35,628 bases of DNA from AV69 sp036498205 (GTDB lineage Bacteria > Verrucomicrobiota > Verrucomicrobiia > Chthoniobacterales > UBA10450). This document shows positions 16,960-25,565 of this stretch, piece by piece (position 1 is the stretch's first letter; every line of letters begins with the position of its first letter). The notes under the pieces were generated by a model. It did no database searches. It had not been told where the DNA came from and saw nothing but the letters and a program-made list of their open reading frames with translations. The position numbers and the translations under genes are program-made. The stretch spans positions 1 to 35,628 of the forward strand of contig DASXIC010000128.1 of NCBI GenBank assembly GCA_036498205.1, written 5' to 3'.

Positions 16960-17076
16960 TGTCATCCCGAGGCGCGAAGACGGCGAGGGATCCCACACGC
17001 ACTCCTGGTTCACGCATATCATGCTAATTCCGCGCCAACAGTTCTCATGAGGCCCCTCGCTTCGCTCGGGATGACA
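16960..17076. repeat. Palindromic repeat family R1, copy inside an operon
   Basis: The left arm starts TGTCATCCCGAGGCGCGAAG and the right arm ends CGCTTCGCTCGGGATGACA, so the 117-base element is an imperfect inverted repeat with GCGAGGGATCC-type inner parts. A second full copy is at 30111-30219 and a related pair of arms at 23402-23482. It fills the gap between the ABC ATPase and permease genes. RNA from it would fold into a long hairpin. Confidence 0.85.
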
Positions 17077-17087
17077 ACGCTCTCTCG

Positions 17088-18023
17088 TCATATCTCGTCC
17101 GAGTGAGTGATTTCGACGAACACGTCTTCGAGGGTGGCGCGACGCGCCGTCAACTCGCGGACGTTCCAGTGGCGATCCCGCGCCAATTTAAAAACTTCTT
17201 CGCGCACGTCGCCACCCGATTCCACCCGCAGCGCAAACAATTTCCAGTCACCCTCGTCGCTCACTGTCACGTCGCGGACTCCTGGGATTTTTTTCAACTC
17301 GGTTGCACCGTCGTCGGCCCCGGTTTTCGCTTCGAGCGCCACGCCACCGGCCGTGCGAATGCGGCTGAGCAAATTCTCCGGCGTATCGCACGCTTCGATC
17401 CGGCCGCGATGAATGATAATGACACGGCTGCAGGTCATCTCGACCTCCGGCAAAATGTGCGTGGAAAGCAGAATCGTATGTTGTTTGCCGAGGTTCTTGA
17501 TCAGTTCACGGACCTGTCGGATTTGGTTTGGGTCCAGCCCGCTGGTGGGTTCATCCAGGATCAACAGGTCTGGCTCGTGCACGAGCGCGTCAGCTAATCC
17601 GACCCGTTGCCGATAACCTTTTGAGAGCGCGCCGATCAATTTATTTTCGACCTCTTTCAAACCGCAGAGTTCTTTCACGTCCCCAACTCGCTCGCCGATT
17701 CGCCGGTGTCGAATACCCTTCAACGCTGCGCGATAATTCAAGTACTCCGTTACTCGCATGTCGTTATAAAGCGGAACGTTTTCCGGCATGTAACCAAGAT
17801 GGGCCCGGGCCTGGAGCGATTGCTCGAAAGTATCGAAACCGGCAATGCTTGCCCGGCCGGAAGTAGGAGGCATAAAGCTGGCCAGAATACGCATTGTCGT
17901 CGTTTTACCCGCGCCATTCGGTCCGAGAAAACCCATGATCTCCCCTTTACCGACCTCGAAGTTGAGGTCGCGAATGGCAGCCTGGCCCGCGTATTTCTTG
18001 GTGAGGTTTTGGACTTTAATCAT
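17088..18023 (-). CDS. ABC transporter ATP-binding protein (GldA-like)
   Basis: This 311-residue ATPase has all nucleotide-binding motifs: Walker A GPNGAGKTT (34-42), the signature LSKGYRQR (133-140), Walker B LLILDEP (153-159) and the switch His189 in LLSTHILPE. The C-terminal 90 residues form the extra domain seen in GldA/ABC-2 exporters (GVALEAKTGADDGATELKKI, ending LEDVFVEIT). It pairs with the ABC-2 permease and GldG-like gene downstream. It begins 50 bases after the HtrA-like gene on the same strand, so the protease may be the first gene of the unit. No promoter is clear between them. Confidence 0.95.
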   Translation of the reverse strand: MIKVQNLTKKYAGQAAIRDLNFEVGKGEIMGFLGPNGAGKTTTMRILASFMPPTSGRASIAGFDTFEQSLQARAHLGYMPENVPLYNDMRVTEYLNYRAALKGIRHRRIGERVGDVKELCGLKEVENKLIGALSKGYRQRVGLADALVHEPDLLILDEPTSGLDPNQIRQVRELIKNLGKQHTILLSTHILPEVEMTCSRVIIIHRGRIEACDTPENLLSRIRTAGGVALEAKTGADDGATELKKIPGVRDVTVSDEGDWKLFALRVESGGDVREEVFKLARDRHWNVRELTARRATLEDVFVEITHSDEI

Positions 18024-18073
18024 CGGAATAGTTCAGTGAGACAACTTCGGACGCGCTGCGTTGTCGAAAAAAT

Positions 18074-19243
18074 TCAACGCGCTGTCAACGAAACGGTTTG
18101 AATTTGTCGAGTACCATCGCTGCGGGCAATCCCGATAACGAAATCCACGCGTGAACCGCTTTGTGCCCGTCCCAGCCAGCTTTCAATCGCTTTTACAGAA
18201 TTCACGTCGTGGCGGCCTATTCGATATATGACCAGTCCGCGCTCAATCCCCGCTTCGTCGGCGGGGCTGCCGGGTTCGACTGCGCTAACCAGCACTCCGC
18301 GCCCAGGAATCAAGCCGAGCGCTTCAGTGAGCTCGGTCGTCAAATCCTGCAATTGCATTCCGAAGAAGCGATCGGCATTCGTTGCAGCAGGCTGATTCAG
18401 GTCGGCGTGCTGCTGCGCAGGTGGCTGTCCCTGTGCGATTTTCTTGAACTCAGTGACCGCTTCACGCACCGCTTCGGCTGGAATGGCAAAACCGACACCC
18501 TGCGTCGGAACTCCTTGTGGCGTGAACGCCATTTTCGCCGAACTTACACCGACGAGACGACCGCTGATATCGATCACCGGACCGCCCGAATTCCCCGGAT
18601 TAATCGCGGCGTCGGTCTGGAGCAGGTTTTTGTAATCGATATTTTCGATAGTGACGTCCCGCTTCATTCCGCTGAGTACGCCGCGACTGATCGAACTGCC
18701 ATAACCGACTGCATTACCAACCACCATGACGGTTTGGCCGAGCAGATTTGGGGAAAGATTCTCGAGGTTGATGAAAGGAAACCCGGTTTTGCCTTCGATC
18801 TTAATGAACGCGAGATCTTTTTTGGCGTCACCGGTGATATAGCGCGCGTTGTAGACTTTACCGTCGCTGGTCGTGACCTCGATCTTCAGATCGGCGGCCC
18901 GTTGCACCACGTGCTCGTTAGTCACGATGTAGCCGGCCGGATCGACGATGAATCCGGAGCCGAGACTCTGGAGGCGCTGGCGAACCTCCCGCGGTTGACT
19001 CTGATAATTGCCAAAGAATTGGGCCGCAAAATCCTCAAATGGATCGCGCACCTGTCGCCGCACAATTCGCTCGGCGTTAATATTTACTACTGCAGGCATC
19101 ACCTTCGCCACTGCCAGTACCGTCGGTTCCGAGGCCGGATCGGCCGCGGAGGGTGAAGGCGTCGGCACGGGCGGCTGAGCCGGGACAGCTTTCGTGAGAA
19201 GCGTAATGGAACTTAATATCGCCAGACGCAGCGGAAGGCGCAT
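18074..19243 (-). CDS. HtrA/DegP-like serine protease
   Basis: This 389-residue protein has a signal peptide (residues 1-22, cleavage after about AVPAQ) and a Pro/Ser-rich linker. It then has a trypsin-like domain with the triad His111 (TNEHVV), Asp143 (KKDLAFIK) and Ser219 (INPGNSGGPV). One PDZ domain follows (about 290-389, with GRGVLVSAVEPGSPADEAGI and GLVIYRIG). HtrA proteases degrade or refold damaged proteins in the periplasm. It has a single PDZ domain, as in DegS, but a cleavable signal rather than a clear anchor. It lies 50 bases upstream of the ABC ATPase on the same strand and is divergent from sucA. Whether it acts on the ABC/DUF4340 complex is inference from position only. Confidence 0.95.
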   Translation of the reverse strand: MRLPLRLAILSSITLLTKAVPAQPPVPTPSPSAADPASEPTVLAVAKVMPAVVNINAERIVRRQVRDPFEDFAAQFFGNYQSQPREVRQRLQSLGSGFIVDPAGYIVTNEHVVQRAADLKIEVTTSDGKVYNARYITGDAKKDLAFIKIEGKTGFPFINLENLSPNLLGQTVMVVGNAVGYGSSISRGVLSGMKRDVTIENIDYKNLLQTDAAINPGNSGGPVIDISGRLVGVSSAKMAFTPQGVPTQGVGFAIPAEAVREAVTEFKKIAQGQPPAQQHADLNQPAATNADRFFGMQLQDLTTELTEALGLIPGRGVLVSAVEPGSPADEAGIERGLVIYRIGRHDVNSVKAIESWLGRAQSGSRVDFVIGIARSDGTRQIQTVSLTAR

Positions 19244-19311
19244 CGGCGAGCAAGTAACGGAGCACGCTTCGCGCTGTCAACTTGCCCCTTGGCCCGATCA
19301 TGCGGAGATTT

Positions 19312-22077
19312 ATGCCGGAGATGCATTCATCGTTCGCGACAAGGCTGAACCTTGATCTGCTCGAACAGAATTATGAGCGCTGGCTGAAAGATCCCGGGTC
19401 GCTCGATTCGGGATGGTCGGCTTTTTTCGAGGGATTCGAGCTAGGCAACCTGAAAATGCGCAACGGCGCACCAGTGCCTGCGGTCGAGTCCCGTCTTGAT
19501 GCGCCGGAACGTCCTCTTCAGACGCGGATCGACGGCCTCGTTTACGCGTATCGCATACTCGGTCATACCATCGCGCGGGTGAATCCGCTTGCAGATAGAC
19601 GACCGGAGAATCCGTTGCTCACGCTTCGCGAATTTGGACTGAGCGACAAGGATCTCGATCATGTCGTTTCGTCCAAGTTCTTTCTGGAAAATCGGCCGAT
19701 GACGCTGCGCGAAATGATCGCGCTGCTGGAGCGTATTTATGCCGGTTCGATCGGAGCGGAATTTCAACACATTCAGAACACGCGTATCCGCGATTGGGTT
19801 CGGCATCGTCTTGAATCCCGCATCAGTGAACCGCCCGTCGCGCGTGAAACGCAGATCGCGTTGCTTCGTTCATTGCTCGAGGCGGAGATGTTCGAAGTAT
19901 TTCTTCACACCCGTTATGTCGGACAAAAACGCTTCTCTCTGCAAGGGGTGGAAGGGTTGATGATCGTGCTCGACACTCTGCTGCATAAATGTCCGGGGGA
20001 TGGGGTGGAGGAGATTTGCATGGGCATGGCGCACCGCGGCCGCCTGAACGTGCTGGCTAATTTCCTGAAGAAGTCGCTGCAGGTGATCTTCACCGAGTTC
20101 AGCGAAAATTACCTTCCTGACCTGGTCGCCGGCGACGGCGACGTAAAATATCACCTCGGTTATCGGACGGTGCGGAAGCTGGCAGAGGGGGCGGAGGTGG
20201 AGATTCGCCTTTCGGCAAACCCGAGCCATCTCGAAGCTGTCGATCCGGTGGTGGAGGGGACCGCCCGTGCCCGGCAACGGATCCGGGGCGATACGGAACA
20301 TCGACGCAAAGTTTTGCCCTTGCTGTTACATGGCGATGCCGCTTTCGCCGGCCAGGGAATCGTCGCGGAAACATTGAACATGTCCCAGCTCGCCGGCTAC
20401 TCGACCGGCGGAACAGTGCACGTGGTCGTGAACAACCAGATTGGATTCACGACCCTCCCGGAAGACGCCCGCTCATCCATGTACGCCACCGACATCGCGA
20501 AGATGATAGAGGCTCCGATCTTGCACGTGAACGGAGAGGATCCACTCGCCTTGAAATTCGTTACCGAAATGGCGCTCGATTTCCGCCAGGAATTCGGACG
20601 CGATTTCGTTATCGACATGTATGGCTATCGCAAATATGGCCACAACGAAGGCGACGAACCATCCTTCACCCAACCCGATCTTTACGACCGAATCGAAAAG
20701 CGCCCTTCGGCTGCAACTCTCTACAAGCGAGACCTTCTCAAATCCGGCGTGCTGAGCGCGGATGACCTGGCGTCGCTGGAAACAGAGTTCGAGCTTCGGT
20801 TGGAAATGACTCTCGACGAAGCGAAGGCGATCGAGAAGGAGAAGGCTGGCGACAAGGCCAAGTTTAAAGAATCGACGGCCGTGTTTCAGCCGAAATACAC
20901 GGCAAAATCGCCGCCGACCGCAATCAGCAAGGAGCAACTGGAAACCATCATCAACGGGCTTACTCGCGTGCCGGAAGGATTCCATATTTTGCCCAAGATC
21001 AAAAAAATGCTGGTGGATCGGCGCCGCGAAATTTTGAAAGCGGAAGGTCCATACGATTGGGGATTTGCCGAAGCGTTGGCCTTCGGATCGTTGTTGCTCG
21101 AGGGGGTGCCGGTCCGTTTATCTGGCCAGGACAGCCGGCGCGGCACGTTTAGTCATCGCCACGCTTTCTGGTACGATTCCAAGACGGGAGAACCTTATTT
21201 GCCACTGATGCATCTGGCCGAGAACCAGGCGCGCATTTGCATTTATAACAGTCTGCTTTCGGAAGCGGCCGTGCTCGGGTTCGACTACGGCTATTCGCTC
21301 GATTATCCGAACATGCTCTGCCTATGGGAAGCACAGTTCGGTGATTTTGTGAACGGCGCGCAGACGATTATCGATCAATTCATTGTTTCGGCGGAGTCGA
21401 AATGGCAACGTCCGAGCGGGATTGTTCTCCTTCTACCGCATGGCTACGAAGGCCAGGGACCGGAGCACTCGAGCGCACGGCTGGAGCGCTTTCTTCAGGC
21501 CTGCGCCGAAGACAATATCCAAGTCTGTAATCTCACGACCTCGGCCCAATATTTTCATGTTTTGCGCCGGCAGATGAAGCGCGATTTTGTTAAGCCGCTC
21601 ATCATCATGACGCCGAAAAGCCTGCTCCGAGCGGAGTTCGCGGCCTCGCGCGAAGAAGATTTCACCAAGGGAAAGTTTCTCGAGATCATTCCGGAAACAG
21701 CCAAGCTCGATAAAGTCGACCGGATAATTTTGTGCTCGGGCAAAGTCTACTATGACTTGCTTGCACAGCGGGAAAAACAGCAGATCCGCAACAGCGCTAT
21801 TATCCGCGTGGAGCAGTTATATCCGCTCATCGATAAAAAATTGCGCGATGCGGTCGAGGCGTTTCCAAAACAGGCACGTCTTGTTTGGTGCCAGGAAGAA
21901 TCACAGAACATGGGCGGTTGGACATTCATGGAGCCAAGGTTACGGGCAATGTTTGGTCGCGACATTGCCTACGCCGGCCGCGATCCAAGCGCCAGTCCGG
22001 CAGTAGGGTCGCTGGCTCGGCACAAACGCGAGCAAGCCGCGCTGATTGCCGAGGCATTTTCGATTGATCGCGCCTGA
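19312..22077 (+). CDS. sucA: 2-oxoglutarate dehydrogenase E1 component
   Basis: This is the thiamine-diphosphate-dependent E1 subunit, which decarboxylates 2-oxoglutarate and passes the succinyl group to E2 lipoate in the TCA cycle. The usual length (about 920 residues) is present. The N-terminal E2-contact segment LDLLEQNYERWLKDPGSLD leads into the ThDP domain with GMAHRGRLNVLANFLKKS, LSANPSHLEAVDPVVEGTAR, HGDAAFAGQG-IVAETLNMS and VVNNQIGFTT. The C-terminal domain has SGQDSRRGTFSHRHAFW and LPHGYEGQGPEHSSARLERF. I prefer the ATG at 19312 because GGAGA lies just upstream; ATG 19300 and a TTG at 19282 are alternatives. The gap to the divergent htrA start is only about 68 bases. Confidence 0.97.
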   Translation: MPEMHSSFATRLNLDLLEQNYERWLKDPGSLDSGWSAFFEGFELGNLKMRNGAPVPAVESRLDAPERPLQTRIDGLVYAYRILGHTIARVNPLADRRPENPLLTLREFGLSDKDLDHVVSSKFFLENRPMTLREMIALLERIYAGSIGAEFQHIQNTRIRDWVRHRLESRISEPPVARETQIALLRSLLEAEMFEVFLHTRYVGQKRFSLQGVEGLMIVLDTLLHKCPGDGVEEICMGMAHRGRLNVLANFLKKSLQVIFTEFSENYLPDLVAGDGDVKYHLGYRTVRKLAEGAEVEIRLSANPSHLEAVDPVVEGTARARQRIRGDTEHRRKVLPLLLHGDAAFAGQGIVAETLNMSQLAGYSTGGTVHVVVNNQIGFTTLPEDARSSMYATDIAKMIEAPILHVNGEDPLALKFVTEMALDFRQEFGRDFVIDMYGYRKYGHNEGDEPSFTQPDLYDRIEKRPSAATLYKRDLLKSGVLSADDLASLETEFELRLEMTLDEAKAIEKEKAGDKAKFKESTAVFQPKYTAKSPPTAISKEQLETIINGLTRVPEGFHILPKIKKMLVDRRREILKAEGPYDWGFAEALAFGSLLLEGVPVRLSGQDSRRGTFSHRHAFWYDSKTGEPYLPLMHLAENQARICIYNSLLSEAAVLGFDYGYSLDYPNMLCLWEAQFGDFVNGAQTIIDQFIVSAESKWQRPSGIVLLLPHGYEGQGPEHSSARLERFLQACAEDNIQVCNLTTSAQYFHVLRRQMKRDFVKPLIIMTPKSLLRAEFAASREEDFTKGKFLEIIPETAKLDKVDRIILCSGKVYYDLLAQREKQQIRNSAIIRVEQLYPLIDKKLRDAVEAFPKQARLVWCQEESQNMGGWTFMEPRLRAMFGRDIAYAGRDPSASPAVGSLARHKREQAALIAEAFSIDRA

Positions 22078-22131
22078 TCGGTCGGAGTTAAAAGTCGACC
22101 GCGCGATTTTCTTGCGCTTAGTTAGCGGCCA

Positions 22132-23367
22132 ATGAGCGTGCAGGTGAAAATTCCGGCTGTTGGCGAATCGATAGCCAGTGGAGTTGTTTCGGTCTGGCAC
22201 AAGAAGAACGGGGAGCGAGTGAGCAAGGGCGACCCGCTTTTCACACTCGATACCGATAAGGTCTCGACTGAGATCGTTGCCGAAATCGATGGCGTGTTGG
22301 AAACGAAGGCGGCCGAAGGCCAGGAAGTAAAGATTGGTGAAGTCGTCGCGGTAATAAATGATTCTGCTCCGGCTGCAACGGAGCCGCCGGCGGAGAAAAC
22401 CAAACCGGAGGCGGGTCAACCTCAACCGCGGCCCGCTACACGAAAAGAATCGAAGGATTCACAGACTTTATCGCCAGCCGTTCGTCGCATTGTTGATGAG
22501 GAGAAGCTAGATCCGGCCGCGATTTCCGGGTCGGGCAGGGGCGGCCGCATCACCAAGGGCGACGCGCTCTCGGCCGCAAAAAATCGCGAGCCAAAGCCGC
22601 CGGACAAGCAACCAATCGCGGCAGCCGAGATCATCGAACCTGAGCTTGCAAGCGGAGAGCCAACCGATGGCCGGGTCACGCGCAAACGGATGTCGCCGTT
22701 GCGTCGGAAGATCGCGCAACAACTGGTGATGGCGCAGCATACGGCCGCGATCCTGACAACGTTCAACGAATGCGACATGAGCGAGGTGCAATCCCTGCGC
22801 GCGCATGCGCAGGAAGCGTTCACGAAAAAATACGGGTTAAAACTTGGATTCATGTCGTTTTTCGTGAAAGCGACAGTCGCGGCCTTGAAAACAGTGCCTG
22901 CGCTTAATGGCCGGATCGAAGGCGACGACTTTGTGCAGAACAATTTTTACGATATCGGCGTCGCCGTCGGGACGGAGCGCGGCTTGGTAGTCCCTGTTGT
23001 GCGCGACGCCGACAAGAAATCATTTGCTGATTTGGAGCGGGACATTGCCGATTTCGCCAAGAAAGCACGGGAAGGGAAGCTGAAGATTGAGGAGCTGCAG
23101 GGCGGGACGTTCACTATCTCTAACGGCGGCGTTTACGGATCGCTGTTGAGCACGCCAATCTTGAATCCGCCGCAAAGCGGAATTTTGGGAATGCACAAGA
23201 TCATGGAGCGACCGATTGCGACCAATGGCGCTGTCGTGGTTCGGCCGATGATGTACATTGCTCTCAGCTACGACCACCGCGCGGTGGACGGTAAAGAAGC
23301 GGTCACTTTCCTGGTGAAAGTGAAGGAAGGAATCGAAAAGCCGAATACTTTGCCGATCGATTTTTGA
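22132..23367 (+). CDS. sucB: Dihydrolipoyllysine succinyltransferase (E2)
   Basis: E2 core subunit of 2-oxoglutarate dehydrogenase, 411 residues. The single lipoyl domain (1-76) has its lipoylation lysine at Lys43 in LDTDKVSTEI. A Pro/Ala/Glu linker leads to the peripheral subunit-binding domain (about 113-148, SPAVRRIVDEEKLD and GSGRGGRITKGD), another linker, and the catalytic domain (about 185-411), which ends with the active-site motif SYDHRAVDGKEA (His382, Asp386). The catalytic-domain wording (LTTFNECDMSEVQSLR, FMSFFVKATVAALK, GTFTISNGGVYGSLLSTPI) matches the succinyltransferase type rather than the acetyltransferase type. It starts 54 bases after sucA and is probably in the same transcript. 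No strong ribosome binding site is visible. Confidence 0.97.
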   Translation: MSVQVKIPAVGESIASGVVSVWHKKNGERVSKGDPLFTLDTDKVSTEIVAEIDGVLETKAAEGQEVKIGEVVAVINDSAPAATEPPAEKTKPEAGQPQPRPATRKESKDSQTLSPAVRRIVDEEKLDPAAISGSGRGGRITKGDALSAAKNREPKPPDKQPIAAAEIIEPELASGEPTDGRVTRKRMSPLRRKIAQQLVMAQHTAAILTTFNECDMSEVQSLRAHAQEAFTKKYGLKLGFMSFFVKATVAALKTVPALNGRIEGDDFVQNNFYDIGVAVGTERGLVVPVVRDADKKSFADLERDIADFAKKAREGKLKIEELQGGTFTISNGGVYGSLLSTPILNPPQSGILGMHKIMERPIATNGAVVVRPMMYIALSYDHRAVDGKEAVTFLVKVKEGIEKPNTLPIDF

Positions 23368-23401
23368 TAGTTGCATTTTCGCACTGGCGAACCCGTCCTT
23401 T

Positions 23402-23482
23402 GGCATTCCGAGCGGAGCCGAGGAATCTCATATTTATCGCTTGTAATATAGCAAGAGATGTCTCGGCTTCGTTCGACATGGC
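23402..23482. repeat. Palindromic repeat family R1-like element
   Basis: The left arm GGCATTCCGAGCGGAGCCGA and the right arm ending CTCGGCTTCGTTCGACATGGC are imperfect reverse complements, with GAATCTC and GAGATG inner parts. It is related to the CATCCCGAG elements at 16960 and 30111. A single related arm follows at 23609-23642 (TGTCATCTCGAGCTTAGCCG). Together with the R2 element at 23490-23560 they occupy most of the 414-base gene-free stretch between sucB and lpdA. Confidence 0.75.
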
Positions 23483-23489
23483 AAAAAGC

Positions 23490-23560
23490 GCTGTAGTGTG
23501 CGCTGTCTGCAGCGCATTTGATTTCATCCTGTGTCCGCTGAGGACAGCGGACGCTACAGC
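23490..23560. repeat. Palindromic repeat family R2, full element
   Basis: The left arm GCTGTAGTGTGCGCTGTC and the right arm GACAGCGGACGCTACAGC are near-perfect reverse complements around a short spacer. The core unit (GCTGTAGCGTCCGCTGTCCT followed by CAGCGGA) recurs at 25566, 28425, 34395 and 35324. No coding function. Confidence 0.85.
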
Positions 23561-23608
23561 ATCGCCTTGAATTCGGTCGGAATGATAAAAGCGAGCGTTT
23601 TGTGCAAC

Positions 23609-23642
23609 TTGTCATCTCGAGCTTAGCCGAGACATCTCTTGG
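23609..23642 (+). repeat. Single arm of family R1-like repeat
   Basis: CTTGTCATCTCGAGCTTAGC followed by CGAGACATCTCTTGG matches the arms of the element at 23402-23482 but lacks a partner arm close by. The remaining sequence up to lpdA (23643-23781) shows no gene; it probably holds the lpdA promoter, but I could not place one. Confidence 0.6.
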
Positions 23643-23781
23643 TATTCAATGCGACTTCCAAGGCAAAGTGGGTTTGACGGCAAATTCATCATCGCAACGT
23701 GCGCGCTGCGTTTGTTCGCGCCGTTGCTTCGGCTAATAGTAAAAGATTCCTCCGCTTTGATCGGAAGGACACTGTAACGAT

Positions 23782-25185
23782 ATGGACAAATTTGATGTCG
23801 TGATCATCGGTTCGGGGCCTGGCGGCTATGTCGCGGCCATTCGCGCGGGTCAGCTTGGGCTCAAGACGGCGCTTGTCGAAAAAGACAAGGAACTTGGTGG
23901 CACCTGTCTGAACGTGGGCTGCATCCCGAGCAAGGCCCTCCTTACCTCCAGTGATCATTTACATTTTGCACAAAAGGAGGCAGCCAAACACGGCATCGTG
24001 ATTGAGAACGCCCATGTCGATATGGCCAAAATGATGGCCCGAAAAGATAAGGTCGTGAAGACCCTCGTTAGTGGAGTCCGTCAATTGATGAAAACAAACA
24101 AGGTGACGGTTTTCGACGGCTTCGGAACGATCATGGCGCCGGGGAAAGTTTCGGTTAAATCGTCGGCTGGCCAGCAGGAACTCGAGACCAAAAACATCAT
24201 CATTGCGACTGGTAGCGCGCCAATCGAGCTGCCGTTTGCGAAGTTTGATCGCCAGACCATTGTTAGCAGCACCGAAGCGCTGACGTTCCCGGAGCCGCCG
24301 AAGAAATTTCTCGTGATCGGCGGCGGGTCGATCGGTCTGGAGCTGGGCTCAGTTTGGAATCGGCTCGGTAGTGAAGTGACGGTGGTGGAATTCTTGTCTC
24401 GCATTGCGCTCGGATTCGATCTCGAGCTTTCCAGCCTGCTCCAGCGGTCTCTCACAGCGCAGGGGATCAAGTTTCATCTCGAAACCAAAGTGACCGGAGT
24501 GAAAGTCGCGAACGGTAGCGTCACTGCCACAGCTAAGAAAGGTAATGATGAAATAACATTCGAGGCGGATAAGGTGTTGGTGTCAGTCGGACGCAGACCG
24601 TTCAGCGAAGGAGTCGGCGCCGAGAAAATCGGCGTCGAATTCGACGAACGGAAGCGAATCAAAGTTGATGAACATTTCCGCACGAACGTGGAAGGCATTT
24701 ACGCAATCGGGGACGTGATCGCGGGTCCGATGCTGGCGCACAAGGCCGAAGAAGAAGGGATCGCCTGCGTGGAGAACCTCGCCGGCAAATCCGGTCACGT
24801 AAATTACAACGCTATCCCCGGAATCATTTACACCAATCCGGAGCTAGCCGGTGTCGGCATTACCGAGGACGAAGCCAAGGCAAAAGGTATGAATGTGCGC
24901 ATCGGGAGGTTTCCATTCCGTGCAAATGCGCGTGCGCTGGCCAACGAAGATGCGGAAGGTTTGGTCAAATTCGTAGCTGATGCGGAAACTGATCGCGTTT
25001 TGGGAGCTCACGTTCTCCAGCACGCCGCTTCCGAACTGATCGCCGAGGTAACTTCAGTGATAGAATTTGGCGGCAGCAGTGAGGATCTGGGGCGAACCTG
25101 CCATGCACATCCAACATTGAGCGAAGCGGTCAAAGAAGGCGCACTCGCAGTGGAGAAACGTGCCCTCCACATCCTGAACCGGTAA
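23782..25185 (+). CDS. lpdA: Dihydrolipoyl dehydrogenase (E3)
   Basis: E3 flavoprotein, 467 residues, which reoxidises the dihydrolipoyl group of E2 with NAD+. The FAD-binding GSGPGG (10-15) precedes the redox disulfide Cys42/Cys47 in GGTCLNVGCIPSKALL. The NAD domain has VIGGGSIGLELGSVWNRLGS, the second FAD contact is YAIGDVIAGPMLAHKAEEEG, and the dimer domain ends with the acid-base pair His443/Glu448 in HAHPTLSEAVKE. An upstream GGAAGGA lies 12 bases before the ATG. It completes the sucA-sucB set, although a 414-base repeat-filled gap suggests its own promoter. The same E3 may also serve pyruvate dehydrogenase or glycine cleavage complexes encoded elsewhere. Confidence 0.98.
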   Translation: MDKFDVVIIGSGPGGYVAAIRAGQLGLKTALVEKDKELGGTCLNVGCIPSKALLTSSDHLHFAQKEAAKHGIVIENAHVDMAKMMARKDKVVKTLVSGVRQLMKTNKVTVFDGFGTIMAPGKVSVKSSAGQQELETKNIIIATGSAPIELPFAKFDRQTIVSSTEALTFPEPPKKFLVIGGGSIGLELGSVWNRLGSEVTVVEFLSRIALGFDLELSSLLQRSLTAQGIKFHLETKVTGVKVANGSVTATAKKGNDEITFEADKVLVSVGRRPFSEGVGAEKIGVEFDERKRIKVDEHFRTNVEGIYAIGDVIAGPMLAHKAEEEGIACVENLAGKSGHVNYNAIPGIIYTNPELAGVGITEDEAKAKGMNVRIGRFPFRANARALANEDAEGLVKFVADAETDRVLGAHVLQHAASELIAEVTSVIEFGGSSEDLGRTCHAHPTLSEAVKEGALAVEKRALHILNR

Positions 25186-25461
25186 ATGGCTGACGAAGCA
25201 AAAAATCTTTCCGGCGCCGAGGAATACGTCTCCCTCTCAGTTGAGATTGAGGGGCCGATTGCACCCGCGATTGAGAAAGATATCAGGGAAGGGATCGGTA
25301 AAGCGGAGGGGGTGATCCCGGATTCGCTTCATCTGAGCGAAAAGACGATCACCCTTTGCTACGATCCGGCACAGAGCAGCAAAGAAAATCTGACGAACCT
25401 GTTAAAACAGGCTGGTGTGAAATTAAAGACGGCCGAGACTGATCGCGCGCCGCTTCTTTAA
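25186..25461 (+). CDS. Small HMA-fold-like protein without metal-binding cysteines
   Basis: This 91-residue protein begins with an ATG immediately after the lpdA TAA, with no spacing, so it is translationally linked to lpdA. The order beta (YVSLSVEIEG) - helix (IAPAIEKDIREGIGKAEGV) - beta (DSLHLSEKTITLCYDP) - helix (SKENLTNLLKQAGVKL) resembles the ferredoxin-like heavy-metal-associated domain, including the typical YDP-x-x-x-x-x-x-x-L-x-x-x-L/I-x-x-A-G end. The CxxC metal site is absent: residues in that loop are GPIAPA. The likeness is my reading of pattern, not a search result. A role in E3 or complex function is suggested only by position. Confidence 0.7.
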   Translation: MADEAKNLSGAEEYVSLSVEIEGPIAPAIEKDIREGIGKAEGVIPDSLHLSEKTITLCYDPAQSSKENLTNLLKQAGVKLKTAETDRAPLL

Positions 25462-25510
25462 AAGCTACATGTGTTGCCGTCCGGCCTCGTGTCGACGGCT
25501 TTTCCGAGGT

Positions 25511-25551
25511 GGGCGATTAGCCAATCGCCCGGGCGGTTCGGTGAACCGCCC
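25511..25551. repeat. Palindromic repeat family R3, two adjacent hairpins
   Basis: GGGCGATTAGCCAATCGCCC (25511-25530) is directly followed by GGGCGGTTCG and GTGAACCGCCC (25531-25551), each an almost perfect hairpin, then CCTACC. Related hairpins occur at 28479, 29912 and 34281. No T-run follows, so these are not classical terminators. Confidence 0.85.
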
Positions 25552-25565
25552 CTACCGAGCTTAAG

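Noticed and set aside
16909..17091. Reverse-strand frame of 60 codons between the ABC permease and ATPase genes
   Set aside because: Its translation contains HPERSEGP, the well-known product of reading through CATCCCGAG palindromic repeats; it is repeat DNA, not a gene.
18161..19156. Plus-strand 331-codon frame opposite the HtrA gene
   Set aside because: It is fully antisense to a gene with an intact catalytic triad and PDZ domain, and its own translation has no recognisable pattern.
23368..23781. A small gene or structured RNA between sucB and lpdA
   Set aside because: The only open frames run through R1- and R2-type repeats; the visible structure is explained by the palindromic arms.
25511..25551. 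Tandem hairpins as a rho-independent terminator after the HMA-like gene
   Set aside because: The stems are strong but no T-run follows on either strand, and the same hairpins occur where no gene end is close.
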